A DNA stretch of 64,000 nucleotides from F1-80-MAGs062 sp046345315. Lineage in GTDB: Bacteria; Planctomycetota; Planctomycetia; Planctomycetales; Planctomycetaceae. The stretch covers positions 62,001 through 126,000 of the forward strand of contig JBKDKA010000198.1 of NCBI GenBank assembly GCA_046345315.1, given 5' to 3'. A program made the position numbers and the translations under genes. Shown piece by piece: positions 43,764-52,162 of this stretch (its first letter is position 1; the number at the start of each line of letters is the position of its first letter). A model generated the notes under the pieces. That model ran no database searches, was not told the origin of the DNA, and saw only the letters and a list, made by a program, of their open reading frames with translations.

Positions 43764-44270
43764 ATGTCAGTACAGGCGATTGCCGGGGTCAGCCCCAGGA
43801 CTGAATCTCGAGTGATGACCGTTTTCCCTTCAATTTCTTCTACAGCTCTGGGTGCGACGCTGGGATGGCTCTATGGGTGCCTTCCGTTACGTGTTTTCGG
43901 CCCAAAACTTTCCACTCTGCTCTTTGCACTGCCGACGGCCCCACTGGGCGCATTGATGTTCCTCTGGACAAAAGTCAAAGGCGACCGGTACGTACTGACA
44001 AACCAGTCACTGCAGATCTGGAATGCGCTCGGAACGAAACGTCTGAAGACTGTCCCGCTCGCGGAGATTCAGTCCATCTCAACGCACCAAAGCCCCGGAC
44101 AGGAATTCTTCCGAGCCGCAGACATTCGACTTCAGGGAGCAAACGGGCAGACTCTGGCCGTGCTGAAAGGTGTAGCCGAGTACGCTCCCTTTCTCAACGC
44201 AATTGAGGTTACTCTCCAGTCACACCGACTGGTGAAATCATCGCTGGCAACTATCGCTGCCAGGAAGTAA
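43764..44270 (+). CDS. Membrane protein with a bacterial PH-like domain
   Basis: This 168-residue protein is called from the ATG at 43764; alternatives at 43698 (ATG) and 43692 (TTG) add 22-24 residues without a ribosome-binding site. Two hydrophobic segments (about 25-70) are followed by a domain starting GDRYVLTNQSLQIWNALGTKRLKTVPLAEIQSI, the pattern of YdbS/YdbT-type bacterial PH domains. The function of such domains is largely unknown; they are often membrane-associated. It converges on the lipoprotein gene at 44294. Confidence 0.68.
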   Translation: MSVQAIAGVSPRTESRVMTVFPSISSTALGATLGWLYGCLPLRVFGPKLSTLLFALPTAPLGALMFLWTKVKGDRYVLTNQSLQIWNALGTKRLKTVPLAEIQSISTHQSPGQEFFRAADIRLQGANGQTLAVLKGVAEYAPFLNAIEVTLQSHRLVKSSLATIAARK

Positions 44271-44293
44271 GAACCAGAGTCGGGTCAGCGTGG

Positions 44294-45268
44294 TTACTTT
44301 TTGCCGCGACTGTCTGCCGATGATTCACCTGACTGGCGTCTCGCCAGCTCTCGTGACATCGGGTCATCTCGCAGAAGCAGATTCAGAACGGCGTCTCCAT
44401 AGTTGGCCCAGAGCTCATCCTTCGCGGCAGTCTCCGGAATCCCGAACGTCAGCATCTGAATCGAGCCGGATGTCGACAGATAACGTTCGAGCGAGCCATC
44501 GACGGATTTTCCCGGCAATGTCATCTGATCGAAACTGAGCCATTCGGCAACCTCTCGTGCTGCGTCCTGAGCACTGCTGCTCGACGCGATCAGGCCGGTT
44601 TTTCCACGAATCGACCGAATGTGGATCACTCGCTCCGGGCGAACTGAGCCAAGAAGCTTCAGCATGAACTCAGCTTCAGGACACCCACCTGGCGCAACCT
44701 GCTGCGCATCATTGCCGGATCCCGGAATGGCTGTGCGAGGAAACGAGTGATTGATGTAAATGCCGTTGTCATTTCGATAGCGATGACTCTTCTCCCCGTC
44801 AGGATTGAGTGTCCGCAGAATCGTTGACTGGAACCCACCGTAGATGACGGAATTCTGCTGAAGGTGACGAGCCAGTTGTTCGACAAACTCTCCGGCAAGC
44901 GGATCGTTGCCGCCGACACTGCCGACGACGATGGTTCTGAAGCCGTCCTCTCCGATTTTCATCAGCTGAAACGGGCGACCACCGGCTGTTCTGCCTTCCG
45001 GTGTCCATTGAAATTCGGGGGACTTGAGTTCACGGAAAGCGGTTTCGTCCGCCGGCTGCACATTCGAATTCCTGCCTGGAAGATCAAACTCAGGCTCGGA
45101 AGACTCAGAGCGGACCGGGGCGTTATCGCTCAGTTCGAGAGATCGAGACCAGTGACCGCTTCCAGCACAACCGCACAGAAGCATCGAAAGCCCGAAGCCG
45201 AAACAGCAGGAACGGCGAGCGAGTTCACGACACAGATTCCGACCGCGGGAGAGAGGGTATCCCGTCAT
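44294..45268 (-). CDS. Lipoprotein with a degenerate M14 carboxypeptidase-like domain
   Basis: The ATG at 45268 lies five bases after a strong GGAGG, so I prefer it over 45283. The N-terminus ends in a lipobox (SMLLCGC, C34), giving a 324-residue lipoprotein. The body follows the M14/MpaA-like order: VVGSVGGNDPLAGEFVEQLARHL, TLNPDGEKSHRYRNDNGIYINHSFP, then CPEAEFMLKLL and VIHIRSIRG. The zinc motif HxxE reads GGND here, so the first ligand His is lost and the Glu is Asp. It may be inactive or bind ligands without catalysis. It is on the minus strand; no operon partner is evident. Confidence 0.62.
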   Translation of the reverse strand: MTGYPLSRGRNLCRELARRSCCFGFGLSMLLCGCAGSGHWSRSLELSDNAPVRSESSEPEFDLPGRNSNVQPADETAFRELKSPEFQWTPEGRTAGGRPFQLMKIGEDGFRTIVVGSVGGNDPLAGEFVEQLARHLQQNSVIYGGFQSTILRTLNPDGEKSHRYRNDNGIYINHSFPRTAIPGSGNDAQQVAPGGCPEAEFMLKLLGSVRPERVIHIRSIRGKTGLIASSSSAQDAAREVAEWLSFDQMTLPGKSVDGSLERYLSTSGSIQMLTFGIPETAAKDELWANYGDAVLNLLLRDDPMSRELARRQSGESSADSRGKK

Positions 45269-45407
45269 CGAAGCCTCCTTCACGGAAACTCAGCGGTGCG
45301 ATTTCTGATGACGCTGAACAGATTCCGTGAGCTCTGCTCGCATCAGGAGAAAATGTCCTGTCCGGATCGTCGTCCTGCAGAAAATCTGCTGACAGGACCT
45401 CAGGAGA

Positions 45408-46094
45408 TCAGTGACCATCAATACCAAGTTCATAACACAGTTGTTCAAATCGCTGCTGATACTCATCGCTGGAAGAATGCACATGCTCCGCTTCCGTGAT
45501 GAACTTCAGGTTTTCGATACTTCTGATGCCGTGTGACTCAAATGCCTGTTTGCACGGTTTGTTTTCATGGCCGTAGACAAAGAGCAGTTTGTGTTCGTCC
45601 AGCTGTACTTCCATCGGAATGCGAGGATTCAGAACAGCAATACCACAGCAGCCGTCTTCCGTGAGAAGTTCCTCGAAGTCATAAAGAATGCTCTGAAGCA
45701 CAGGTGTATCGATCTGTTCGCGATACAGATCCGTATGCTGACCGTTCGATTTGTCATGGCTCGTCTCAAGCACAACGTCAACCGTTTCGCCGAGACAGTC
45801 GAGAAGCGAAAGAAATGTATCGAACAGAACTTCGCGCGTGACAGACGCCATCAAAACCGGTATCCGAGCACCGGAATCGGGATCGACATACCATTCATGA
45901 CGGAATCCGGACCGCGGAATCACCTGCAGGTTGTATGCAGGACGCACGGCATCTGTCAGTGTGAAATCCCCATAGCGCGCCACACTCATGTGAGCTTCAA
46001 GCTGCTCTTCCGACAATGCTCGAAAGCTGCTGGCACCATGCGCCACTTCGCCGTCACGATAATTCGACTTCAGAAAATTCTTCAGGAAGCCCAT
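45408..46094 (-). CDS. Conserved-looking hypothetical protein
   Basis: This 228-residue cytoplasmic-type protein has no signal, membrane segment or recognised motif. It begins MGFLKNFLKSNYRDGEV and has a mixed alpha/beta composition with DGCCGIAVLNP near 150 and an acidic C-terminus with a Tyr/Glu-rich helix (DEYQQRFEQLCYEL). The composition is protein-like, with codon use like its neighbours, and GGGACG precedes the ATG. The downstream lipoprotein gene is on the same strand after about 140 bases. I do not recognise the family. Confidence 0.65.
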   Translation of the reverse strand: MGFLKNFLKSNYRDGEVAHGASSFRALSEEQLEAHMSVARYGDFTLTDAVRPAYNLQVIPRSGFRHEWYVDPDSGARIPVLMASVTREVLFDTFLSLLDCLGETVDVVLETSHDKSNGQHTDLYREQIDTPVLQSILYDFEELLTEDGCCGIAVLNPRIPMEVQLDEHKLLFVYGHENKPCKQAFESHGIRSIENLKFITEAEHVHSSSDEYQQRFEQLCYELGIDGH

Positions 46095-46485
46095 GGAATA
46101 CGTCCCGGCGGTTCACAGGAATAATCAGCACGAGATCAGTGACAGACATGATCTTGTACGGCGCATTTTCACCTGCTGCTAACCTAGCACGGAAATCAAC
46201 ATCGACAGGCTGGATTTCCAGAGACCCATGAAAATCAGACGACCAACGGCCAGCTCCTCCCGATGATGCCGTCCAGAGAATCTGTTGCGCCCCCGTAACG
46301 ATGTCGTTTCTGCGATATTCCCTCCAGACGACACAATCCTCATCAATTCTCAGATCAGATCACCCGGCTTCCCAGGACTGCAGACTGCTGATGATGGAAT
46401 CTCTGAATTCTGCAACAATGCACTCACTGGCAGCTGAATTCCGAGCTCCCACAACTGCTGTCTGAGATCAACGGATCTGATCAAA
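46095..46485. other. 391-base divergent intergenic region
   Basis: Start codons at 46094 (minus) and 46486 (plus) face away from this gap, which should contain promoters for both, including the transglutaminase-like/exbD operon. I see no convincing promoter pair, palindrome or RNA gene. The ribosome-binding site before 46486 is weak. Confidence 0.5.
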
Positions 46486-48213
46486 ATGAACGGACACACA
46501 CTGATTCACCCCGGAGTCGCTTCTGTGCTGATCTCTGTGATCTGCTGCAGCTCCCTGTTTTCTCAAGAGATCATTCCCCGAAAGAAAAAGGACGTCGTCG
46601 GGATTCCGCAGTCTCCGGCTCCTTCCGTTCTCCATGAGCGCAATGGATCTGGATACGACAACTCACAAAGATCTGCGGATGCGACCTCAGGGACGTGGTT
46701 CAGAGTCCTGATGGATGGAAATCCGGCAGGTCTGGAACGAATCGATTTTCGTGAGGATTCAACACAGACTGATAAACATCACCAGCCGGATGGTACTCAA
46801 CCGGCCCGGAACGAATCGAACTTCGATCAACGTCAGGTATTCCGTCGTCGCGAATCGTGGTTCAGTTTTCGACGCGATGGACAAGACCTGACAGTTCATA
46901 CTGTTCTGGAAACAAAAGAATTTCTGGACGGCAGACTTCAGACGTGGACTTTGTTCCAGCGTGATTCGGCGGACGCTCTGACCGAACAGACGGGGGCATG
47001 GAGTTCCCTGAAGAGCGCCTACGAGATCACGCAGTCAAGACGGGGATCTGAGCATCGCGTCACGCTTCCGTCGCACTCTCCGGTCAGGTCACCGATCATC
47101 ACCGGCTGGGCTCGTCTGATGACGATGGGCGATCAGAGCGTACAGACGAAAGTTCTGTTCCCGGAAACTCTTTCGATGCAGGACCTCATGATCCAGCGTC
47201 GGTCCATCGAATCTTCGCCCCCGGGAATCACAATTCCAGGCGACTCTTCTCCGGATGAACACGATCCATTTCCTGTTCAGTACTGGCTCACGGCGGACCC
47301 CGGTCTCCGCACAGAGATTCGATTTGACAGGAGCGGGCAGGTTGTGAGCACGAGTCAGCCGCTGATGGGTGGAGTGTTGAAGTCGGAACGCACGACCCCC
47401 GAAAGAGCTGTCGTCTGCGTCAGCCTCAGTCAGATCAATCGAGAATTGCAGCGACACACACCGACGCAGAACGTGATTCCGGATCCAGGCAATCGTTCAA
47501 TTCTCCGACTGCAGGTGACACGACGATCAGAGTTTCCTCTGGAGATCCCGGAAAGCGATTTCCAGACATGTCAGCAGATCGCAGAGAACGATGTGATCGT
47601 GACTCTCAGGAATCCGGACGGATTCATTTCAGAGGATCCTCAGTTTCATCAGGCCGGGTTTTCCGGAAAGCGGACCGATTCAAGGAAGCGTCGACGAATC
47701 AGTGAGCTCTACCTGAGGGATTCTTCATGGATCAATGGAAACTCGTATCCGGTACAGAGACTTGCTGAGCAGGCAGCAGTCAGAACAGAGAATCCGCTTG
47801 ATGTCTGTATTCAGCTGACAAAATATCTGAAGACTTCTCTCGCCACGAAGCCATTCACACCCGAGCTGTCAACCGCCGAAACCGTGGCGAAATCCATGCG
47901 GGGCAACTGGATTGACCGTTCAGTTCTGCTGTGTTCGATGTTCCGAAGCCGAAAAATTCCATCGCGAATTGCTGCGGGAATCGTTTACTCTGAAAGAACC
48001 GCATCATTTTACAGCCACATGTGGACAGAAGTCTTTCTGGACGGAACATGGATACCATTTGATCCGATGCCCGGGTCAGACAGAATTGGTACAACACACA
48101 TCAAGATTGCAGATTCAACACTACAAGGAACAGACAGCGCATCCGCCGCAGTAATTCTGATGTCCGTCGCCGACATCCTGAATCAGTGCAGTTTTCGGAT
48201 CCTGACTGATTGA
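46486..48213 (+). CDS. Exported transglutaminase-fold protein lacking the catalytic cysteine
   Basis: The protein is 575 residues. A signal peptide (about 1-26) precedes a long N-terminal beta-rich region. A transglutaminase-like core at ~425-548 follows: LDVCIQLTKYLKTSL, MRGNWIDRSVLLCSMFRSRKIPSRIAAGIVY, then YSHMWTEVFLDGTWIPFDP. The usual Cys of GxC is Trp475, while the catalytic-type His511 and Asp526 remain. It is therefore probably a binding or scaffolding protein, or an enzyme using other chemistry. It is followed after 68 bases by exbD and then the toroid protein, so it likely forms the first gene of a membrane-envelope operon. Confidence 0.75.
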   Translation: MNGHTLIHPGVASVLISVICCSSLFSQEIIPRKKKDVVGIPQSPAPSVLHERNGSGYDNSQRSADATSGTWFRVLMDGNPAGLERIDFREDSTQTDKHHQPDGTQPARNESNFDQRQVFRRRESWFSFRRDGQDLTVHTVLETKEFLDGRLQTWTLFQRDSADALTEQTGAWSSLKSAYEITQSRRGSEHRVTLPSHSPVRSPIITGWARLMTMGDQSVQTKVLFPETLSMQDLMIQRRSIESSPPGITIPGDSSPDEHDPFPVQYWLTADPGLRTEIRFDRSGQVVSTSQPLMGGVLKSERTTPERAVVCVSLSQINRELQRHTPTQNVIPDPGNRSILRLQVTRRSEFPLEIPESDFQTCQQIAENDVIVTLRNPDGFISEDPQFHQAGFSGKRTDSRKRRRISELYLRDSSWINGNSYPVQRLAEQAAVRTENPLDVCIQLTKYLKTSLATKPFTPELSTAETVAKSMRGNWIDRSVLLCSMFRSRKIPSRIAAGIVYSERTASFYSHMWTEVFLDGTWIPFDPMPGSDRIGTTHIKIADSTLQGTDSASAAVILMSVADILNQCSFRILTD

Positions 48214-48281
48214 TACACTTGATACACTGCTGATAACAACAGATCGCACCATTGCTGAACTGGCATCCAGAGATTCTTCCC

Positions 48282-48707
48282 ATGCCATTGAAAACAGATA
48301 CGCTTGATGAACCACAGCTGAATCTCACACCGATGATCGACGTTGTTTTTCTTCTGATCATCTTTTTCATGGTGGGCTCTCGGTTTTCTGAAATTGAACA
48401 GCAGTTCGATATTGAACTGCCGACAGCCGCACCTCTTCAGACGATGAGCCGCCAGCCCGATCCGCTTGTCGTGACGGTTTCCTCCGACGGGCAGATCTCC
48501 ATTGGCGGACGGATCGTAACCCCGACAGAGCTTCGAACAGAACTGCAGTCTGCTGTCAAAGCCTGGGCTGATCAGCCGGTACTGATCCGGGGCGATGGCG
48601 AAGGGCGGTATCAGTCAGTGATTGACGTGATGAACCTGTGTCACGACCTGCAGATCCGAAAATTTTCACTCGCGTTTCAGCCTGAGACTCCGTCCAAAAC
48701 CCCATGA
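48282..48707 (+). CDS. ExbD/TolR-type biopolymer transport protein
   Basis: This 141-residue protein starts at the ATG at 48282; an in-frame TTG at 48252 is less likely. It has one membrane segment with the essential Asp: NLTPMIDVVFLLIIFFMVGS. The periplasmic domain ends EGRYQSVIDVMNLCHDLQI, typical of ExbD/TolR. These proteins form proton-driven stators with ExbB/TolQ and pull on TonB/TolA. No ExbB homologue is in the window, so a distant one must supply the partner. The gene overlaps the next by four bases (ATGA), giving tight coupling to a TonB-like/toroid protein. Confidence 0.9.
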   Translation: MPLKTDTLDEPQLNLTPMIDVVFLLIIFFMVGSRFSEIEQQFDIELPTAAPLQTMSRQPDPLVVTVSSDGQISIGGRIVTPTELRTELQSAVKAWADQPVLIRGDGEGRYQSVIDVMNLCHDLQIRKFSLAFQPETPSKTP

Positions 48708-51157
48708 TCGCACTCCGCCAGCTATTCCAGCATCTTGCCACCGGTGCATCGCTCACGGGCGACGATATTGTGGCATTGCTGCTGCTGATGACGATGATTG
48801 TTTCTTCGGGGCACATCATCACCATGCTGGCCACTCGATGGGGCGAGCGTCATATTCGAGTCAAGTCGCTGGCTGCTTCCGTGCTCGTGCACAGCGTCTG
48901 CTTTCTTGGTCTTGAGGTCTTTGAACCACTGAAGCCGCTGAGTGCACAGACCGAAACACCCCCGCCAGAACTGCCTCCGGAAACCGTTCAGACTCAGATC
49001 CTCGTCGAAAGTGACCGTGAGATCCTGCTGCGCGATGCCGGCAATACACCGATTGCAGACCGCCCCGTACAGCCTGACATCCCGCTGGAACGCCTTGAGT
49101 CACCGACTCCGGAAATCTCGGAACCCATTGTACCGGAACCGGATCTTCCCAGCCCTCAGGAGCTTCAGACATCAGCGGAGGATGTCACTCAGTTTGACGA
49201 AAAAGAAATCACCGAAGTGGCGTCTGAATCGGAAGCCGGTGCTGAAGGAACAATCCAACCGGCTGCGAGCGATCCGGCAGCTGATCTCAAGACGATGCAG
49301 GAACCGTCTCGCGCAGATATCTACACACCCGAGAATTTTCGGACAATTCCGGAACCGGGCCGAAGAGACCGCTCACAGCGAACCGATGAAGCACCCTCAA
49401 TGCCTGCAGCGAAGGCTCCGGAACTGACACTTTCTGAGCCGACACCAGCGCGTCAGCCCGATCTGGCACTCGACAGTTCATCTACGATCCAGATCCCTCG
49501 AAATGCATTTGAGGAAGCTCCGGAAATTCAACGCGTCACTGCACCAACTGTCGCACCCGAGATCACAGAAGGAGGTCTCCTGGAACCGGATCGTGTTCGA
49601 AATCGCCGTGGTCCCTCCACTTCATTTCAGTCGCGAATCCCACGACGTTCCAGATCCACTTCGGAAGACTCTTCTGCTGTCAGGCCCTCAAAATCTCCGC
49701 TGCAGCAGCCTGCCACTCCAACGCCCGTAACTCAGGACTATGACGATGTACGCATCGGAACAGATAATTCCGCTGACTTCGCTGATGCCGTGATCTCGGG
49801 AGCAAAACTGGAGGAAGCTGATCTTCCGGCGGTCCGTCGACGCGATACACCACCGCCGACTTACCTCCTTCGTCAGGTCGAAAAACGCCGCGACGCAGTG
49901 ACACGTTTTGGTGGCACAAAACAATCTGAGGAAGCTGTGGAGCGCAGTCTGCGCTGGCTGTCGAATGCGCAGTCTGCAGATGGACGCTGGGATGCATCGA
50001 AGTATGGTTCCGGTCAGGTCCGAATTGACGAAAAAGGGGTCGATCGAAAATTCGCGGGACGCGAAGCTGACACCGGACTGACAGCACTTTCCGCACTGGC
50101 ATTTCTCGGAGCCGGTTACACGCATGAAGGTGGAAAATACGCACTCGTTGTCGATCACGCACTCGACTGGATGATCTCCAGCCAGGGTGAAGATGGTAAT
50201 CTGTCTGGTAACGCCGAACACTTCGCAAAGATGTATTGTCACGCCATGGCGACCTATGCCCTTGCCGAAGCATGGGGTATGCAGAAAGAAACGGTGCTCG
50301 GACCAATCATCGATGCCGCCGAGCTCGGTGAATCACTGGCCGTCACCCATCAGGCAACAGCAACGGTGATGGCCGTGGGGCTGTGTCAGCCTCAGATCGG
50401 ATTCACTCCGATGACGGAAATCGCTCTGATCTCTTCGGACCAGCTGGCCGAGTCACTCCGCAAAGTCAGCGAAAGCCGACTTCGTGAGGCACTTGCGAAA
50501 GCAGTCACGTTCACGATCTCACGGCAGGATCCGCAAAGCGGCGGGTGGAGATATAAGCCCGGCCAGGAAGGCGATGTGAGCATGTTCGGCTGGCAGATGA
50601 TGTCTCTGAAGAGTGCGGAGATTGCCGGAGTTGAAATCGAGGACGGCGTCCGCGACCGGATGGATGGATTCCTCAAAAAGGTTCGCCAGGGCAAACATGG
50701 AGGACTCTTCGGATATCGACGAAACACACGAACCGGAAACCGTGATTCGGAACCCCCGACGCCTGTCATGACTGCCGAAGCACTCTTCTGTCAGCAGATG
50801 CTTGGATATCCCCGCAGTTCAGATTCCAGTCGAGAGTCCGTGAACTTCATTCTGAATCACATGCCCAGAGAATCTGAAACAAACTACTACTATTGGTATT
50901 ACGGCACGCTGGCCATGTATCAGTATGGTGGCCCGGAATGGGAACGCTGGAACGGAGTCGTTCGCGATACGCTGATCTCTCAGCAGCGCACCGACAGGAG
51001 CGAACTGGATGGAAGCTGGGATCCGGTTGACCCATGGGGACGGTACGGCGGACGGCTCTACTCAACTGCCTTGGCGACTCTGACTCTGGAGGTCTACTAT
51101 CGCCTGCTGCCGCTTTACCGAATGAACATTCCAACCGATCGCCCCGGGAATAAATAG
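48704..51157 (+). CDS. Membrane protein with TonB-like Pro-rich linker and prenyltransferase/squalene-cyclase-like toroid domain
   Basis: The protein is 817 residues. Two hydrophobic segments (~20-42, ~55-72) anchor it. A Pro/Glu-rich disordered stretch (~80-390; starts TETPPPELPPETVQTQ) would span the periplasm. The C-terminal ~400-815 is an alpha/alpha-toroid of squalene-cyclase/prenyltransferase-repeat type, with SLRWLSNAQSADGRWDAS, ALDWMISSQGEDGN, SRQDPQSGGWRYKPG and TLISQQRTDRSELDGSW units. No DxDD or zinc signature was seen, so cyclase or prenyltransferase activity is unlikely. Its ATG overlaps the exbD stop, which suggests that ExbD energises it, as with TonB; this is inference. Confidence 0.78.
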   Translation: MIALRQLFQHLATGASLTGDDIVALLLLMTMIVSSGHIITMLATRWGERHIRVKSLAASVLVHSVCFLGLEVFEPLKPLSAQTETPPPELPPETVQTQILVESDREILLRDAGNTPIADRPVQPDIPLERLESPTPEISEPIVPEPDLPSPQELQTSAEDVTQFDEKEITEVASESEAGAEGTIQPAASDPAADLKTMQEPSRADIYTPENFRTIPEPGRRDRSQRTDEAPSMPAAKAPELTLSEPTPARQPDLALDSSSTIQIPRNAFEEAPEIQRVTAPTVAPEITEGGLLEPDRVRNRRGPSTSFQSRIPRRSRSTSEDSSAVRPSKSPLQQPATPTPVTQDYDDVRIGTDNSADFADAVISGAKLEEADLPAVRRRDTPPPTYLLRQVEKRRDAVTRFGGTKQSEEAVERSLRWLSNAQSADGRWDASKYGSGQVRIDEKGVDRKFAGREADTGLTALSALAFLGAGYTHEGGKYALVVDHALDWMISSQGEDGNLSGNAEHFAKMYCHAMATYALAEAWGMQKETVLGPIIDAAELGESLAVTHQATATVMAVGLCQPQIGFTPMTEIALISSDQLAESLRKVSESRLREALAKAVTFTISRQDPQSGGWRYKPGQEGDVSMFGWQMMSLKSAEIAGVEIEDGVRDRMDGFLKKVRQGKHGGLFGYRRNTRTGNRDSEPPTPVMTAEALFCQQMLGYPRSSDSSRESVNFILNHMPRESETNYYYWYYGTLAMYQYGGPEWERWNGVVRDTLISQQRTDRSELDGSWDPVDPWGRYGGRLYSTALATLTLEVYYRLLPLYRMNIPTDRPGNK

Positions 51158-51318
51158 AACCACCCCCACTGCCCTGCTCCACCAGAAAAGGCTGCGGAGA
51201 ACGGTAACCAGAAAACGGTCGTCGGGGGGCATCACTGCAACTACGACGTTCAGTGCGAATCTCACTCGGAGAGTGATGACGACTTTCGGTGCAGACGTCA
51301 CGACAACAGCAGCGGCAA

Positions 51319-52089
51319 TCAGCTTGAAGCTTCCCCGGTAGCGCGCTCGAACAGACGCAGCCGACAGATCTTCAGTCGATGCACCCAGAACAAAAACATC
51401 ACCCAGAGCGTCAGCAGTCCATACCGAGTGCTTCTTCGGAAATTGATACTGCTGGCTTCAGCGAAGTAACGGACGGGCACAGGAATATCGCCAAGCCGAA
51501 AACCGAACGCTACGGCCTGCGCCAGAAACTGAGTGTCGAATACGAAATCGTTGGAGTTCTCTTTCCAGGGGACTGTGAGCAGAACTTCGCGGCTGTACGC
51601 ACGGAACCCGCTGTGGAAGTCTCCCAGATTCTGCCCGAGGGCGACGTTCTCGAAGATTGTGAGACAACGATTCGCGATGTACTTCCAACCAGGCATCCCC
51701 CCCTGAAGAGCTTCTGCCCGCGTTCTGATTCGCGATCCCAGAATCACATCGCAGTTGCCCAGCCGGATGAGTTCCGCCGCGACGGGAATCACACGACTGT
51801 CATACTGATAATCAGGATGAATCATCACAACGATGTCAGCGCCCAGCTCCAGTGCTCGGGTGTAACAGGTCTTCTGATTTCCTCCATACCCTGTATTGCT
51901 GCGGTGACGAATGACCTCCAGCCCCAGTGACTGTGCCACTTCAACAGTGTTATCTCGACTGCAGTCGTCAACGACGAGGATATGATCCACACTGCCTGCG
52001 GGAATATCCCGAACCGTGCGTTCAAGCGTTGCCGCAGCATTGTAAGCCGGCATTACAGCAACAATACGCGGCCTCGAACCGGTACTCAT
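51319..52089 (-). CDS. Glycosyltransferase family 2 protein
   Basis: This 256-residue GT-A enzyme begins VAVMPAYNAAATLERTVRDIP and has VVDDCSRDNTVEVA, the DXD-type region ADIVVMIHPDYQYDSR and GSRIRTRAEAL. It resembles dolichyl-phosphate mannose synthase-like enzymes that transfer a sugar from a nucleotide sugar to a lipid or polysaccharide acceptor. It has a C-terminal hydrophobic segment (LLTLWVMFLFWV) that may sit in the membrane. It follows the cysteine-desulfurase-like gene on the same strand with a 73-base gap and is convergent with the toroid gene. Donor and acceptor are unknown. Confidence 0.87.
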   Translation of the reverse strand: MSTGSRPRIVAVMPAYNAAATLERTVRDIPAGSVDHILVVDDCSRDNTVEVAQSLGLEVIRHRSNTGYGGNQKTCYTRALELGADIVVMIHPDYQYDSRVIPVAAELIRLGNCDVILGSRIRTRAEALQGGMPGWKYIANRCLTIFENVALGQNLGDFHSGFRAYSREVLLTVPWKENSNDFVFDTQFLAQAVAFGFRLGDIPVPVRYFAEASSINFRRSTRYGLLTLWVMFLFWVHRLKICRLRLFERATGEASS

Positions 52090-52162
52090 TCCTCATCGAC
52101 TCCCGATATGATCACCAATCGCACAATCAGCGGCCTCATCTGTGATCAGAACTGTGTACCTG

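Noticed and set aside
51158..51318. Gap between the toroid gene and the glycosyltransferase gene
   Set aside because: Inspected for a terminator between these convergent genes; only G/C-rich runs without a clean stem and T-tract were found.
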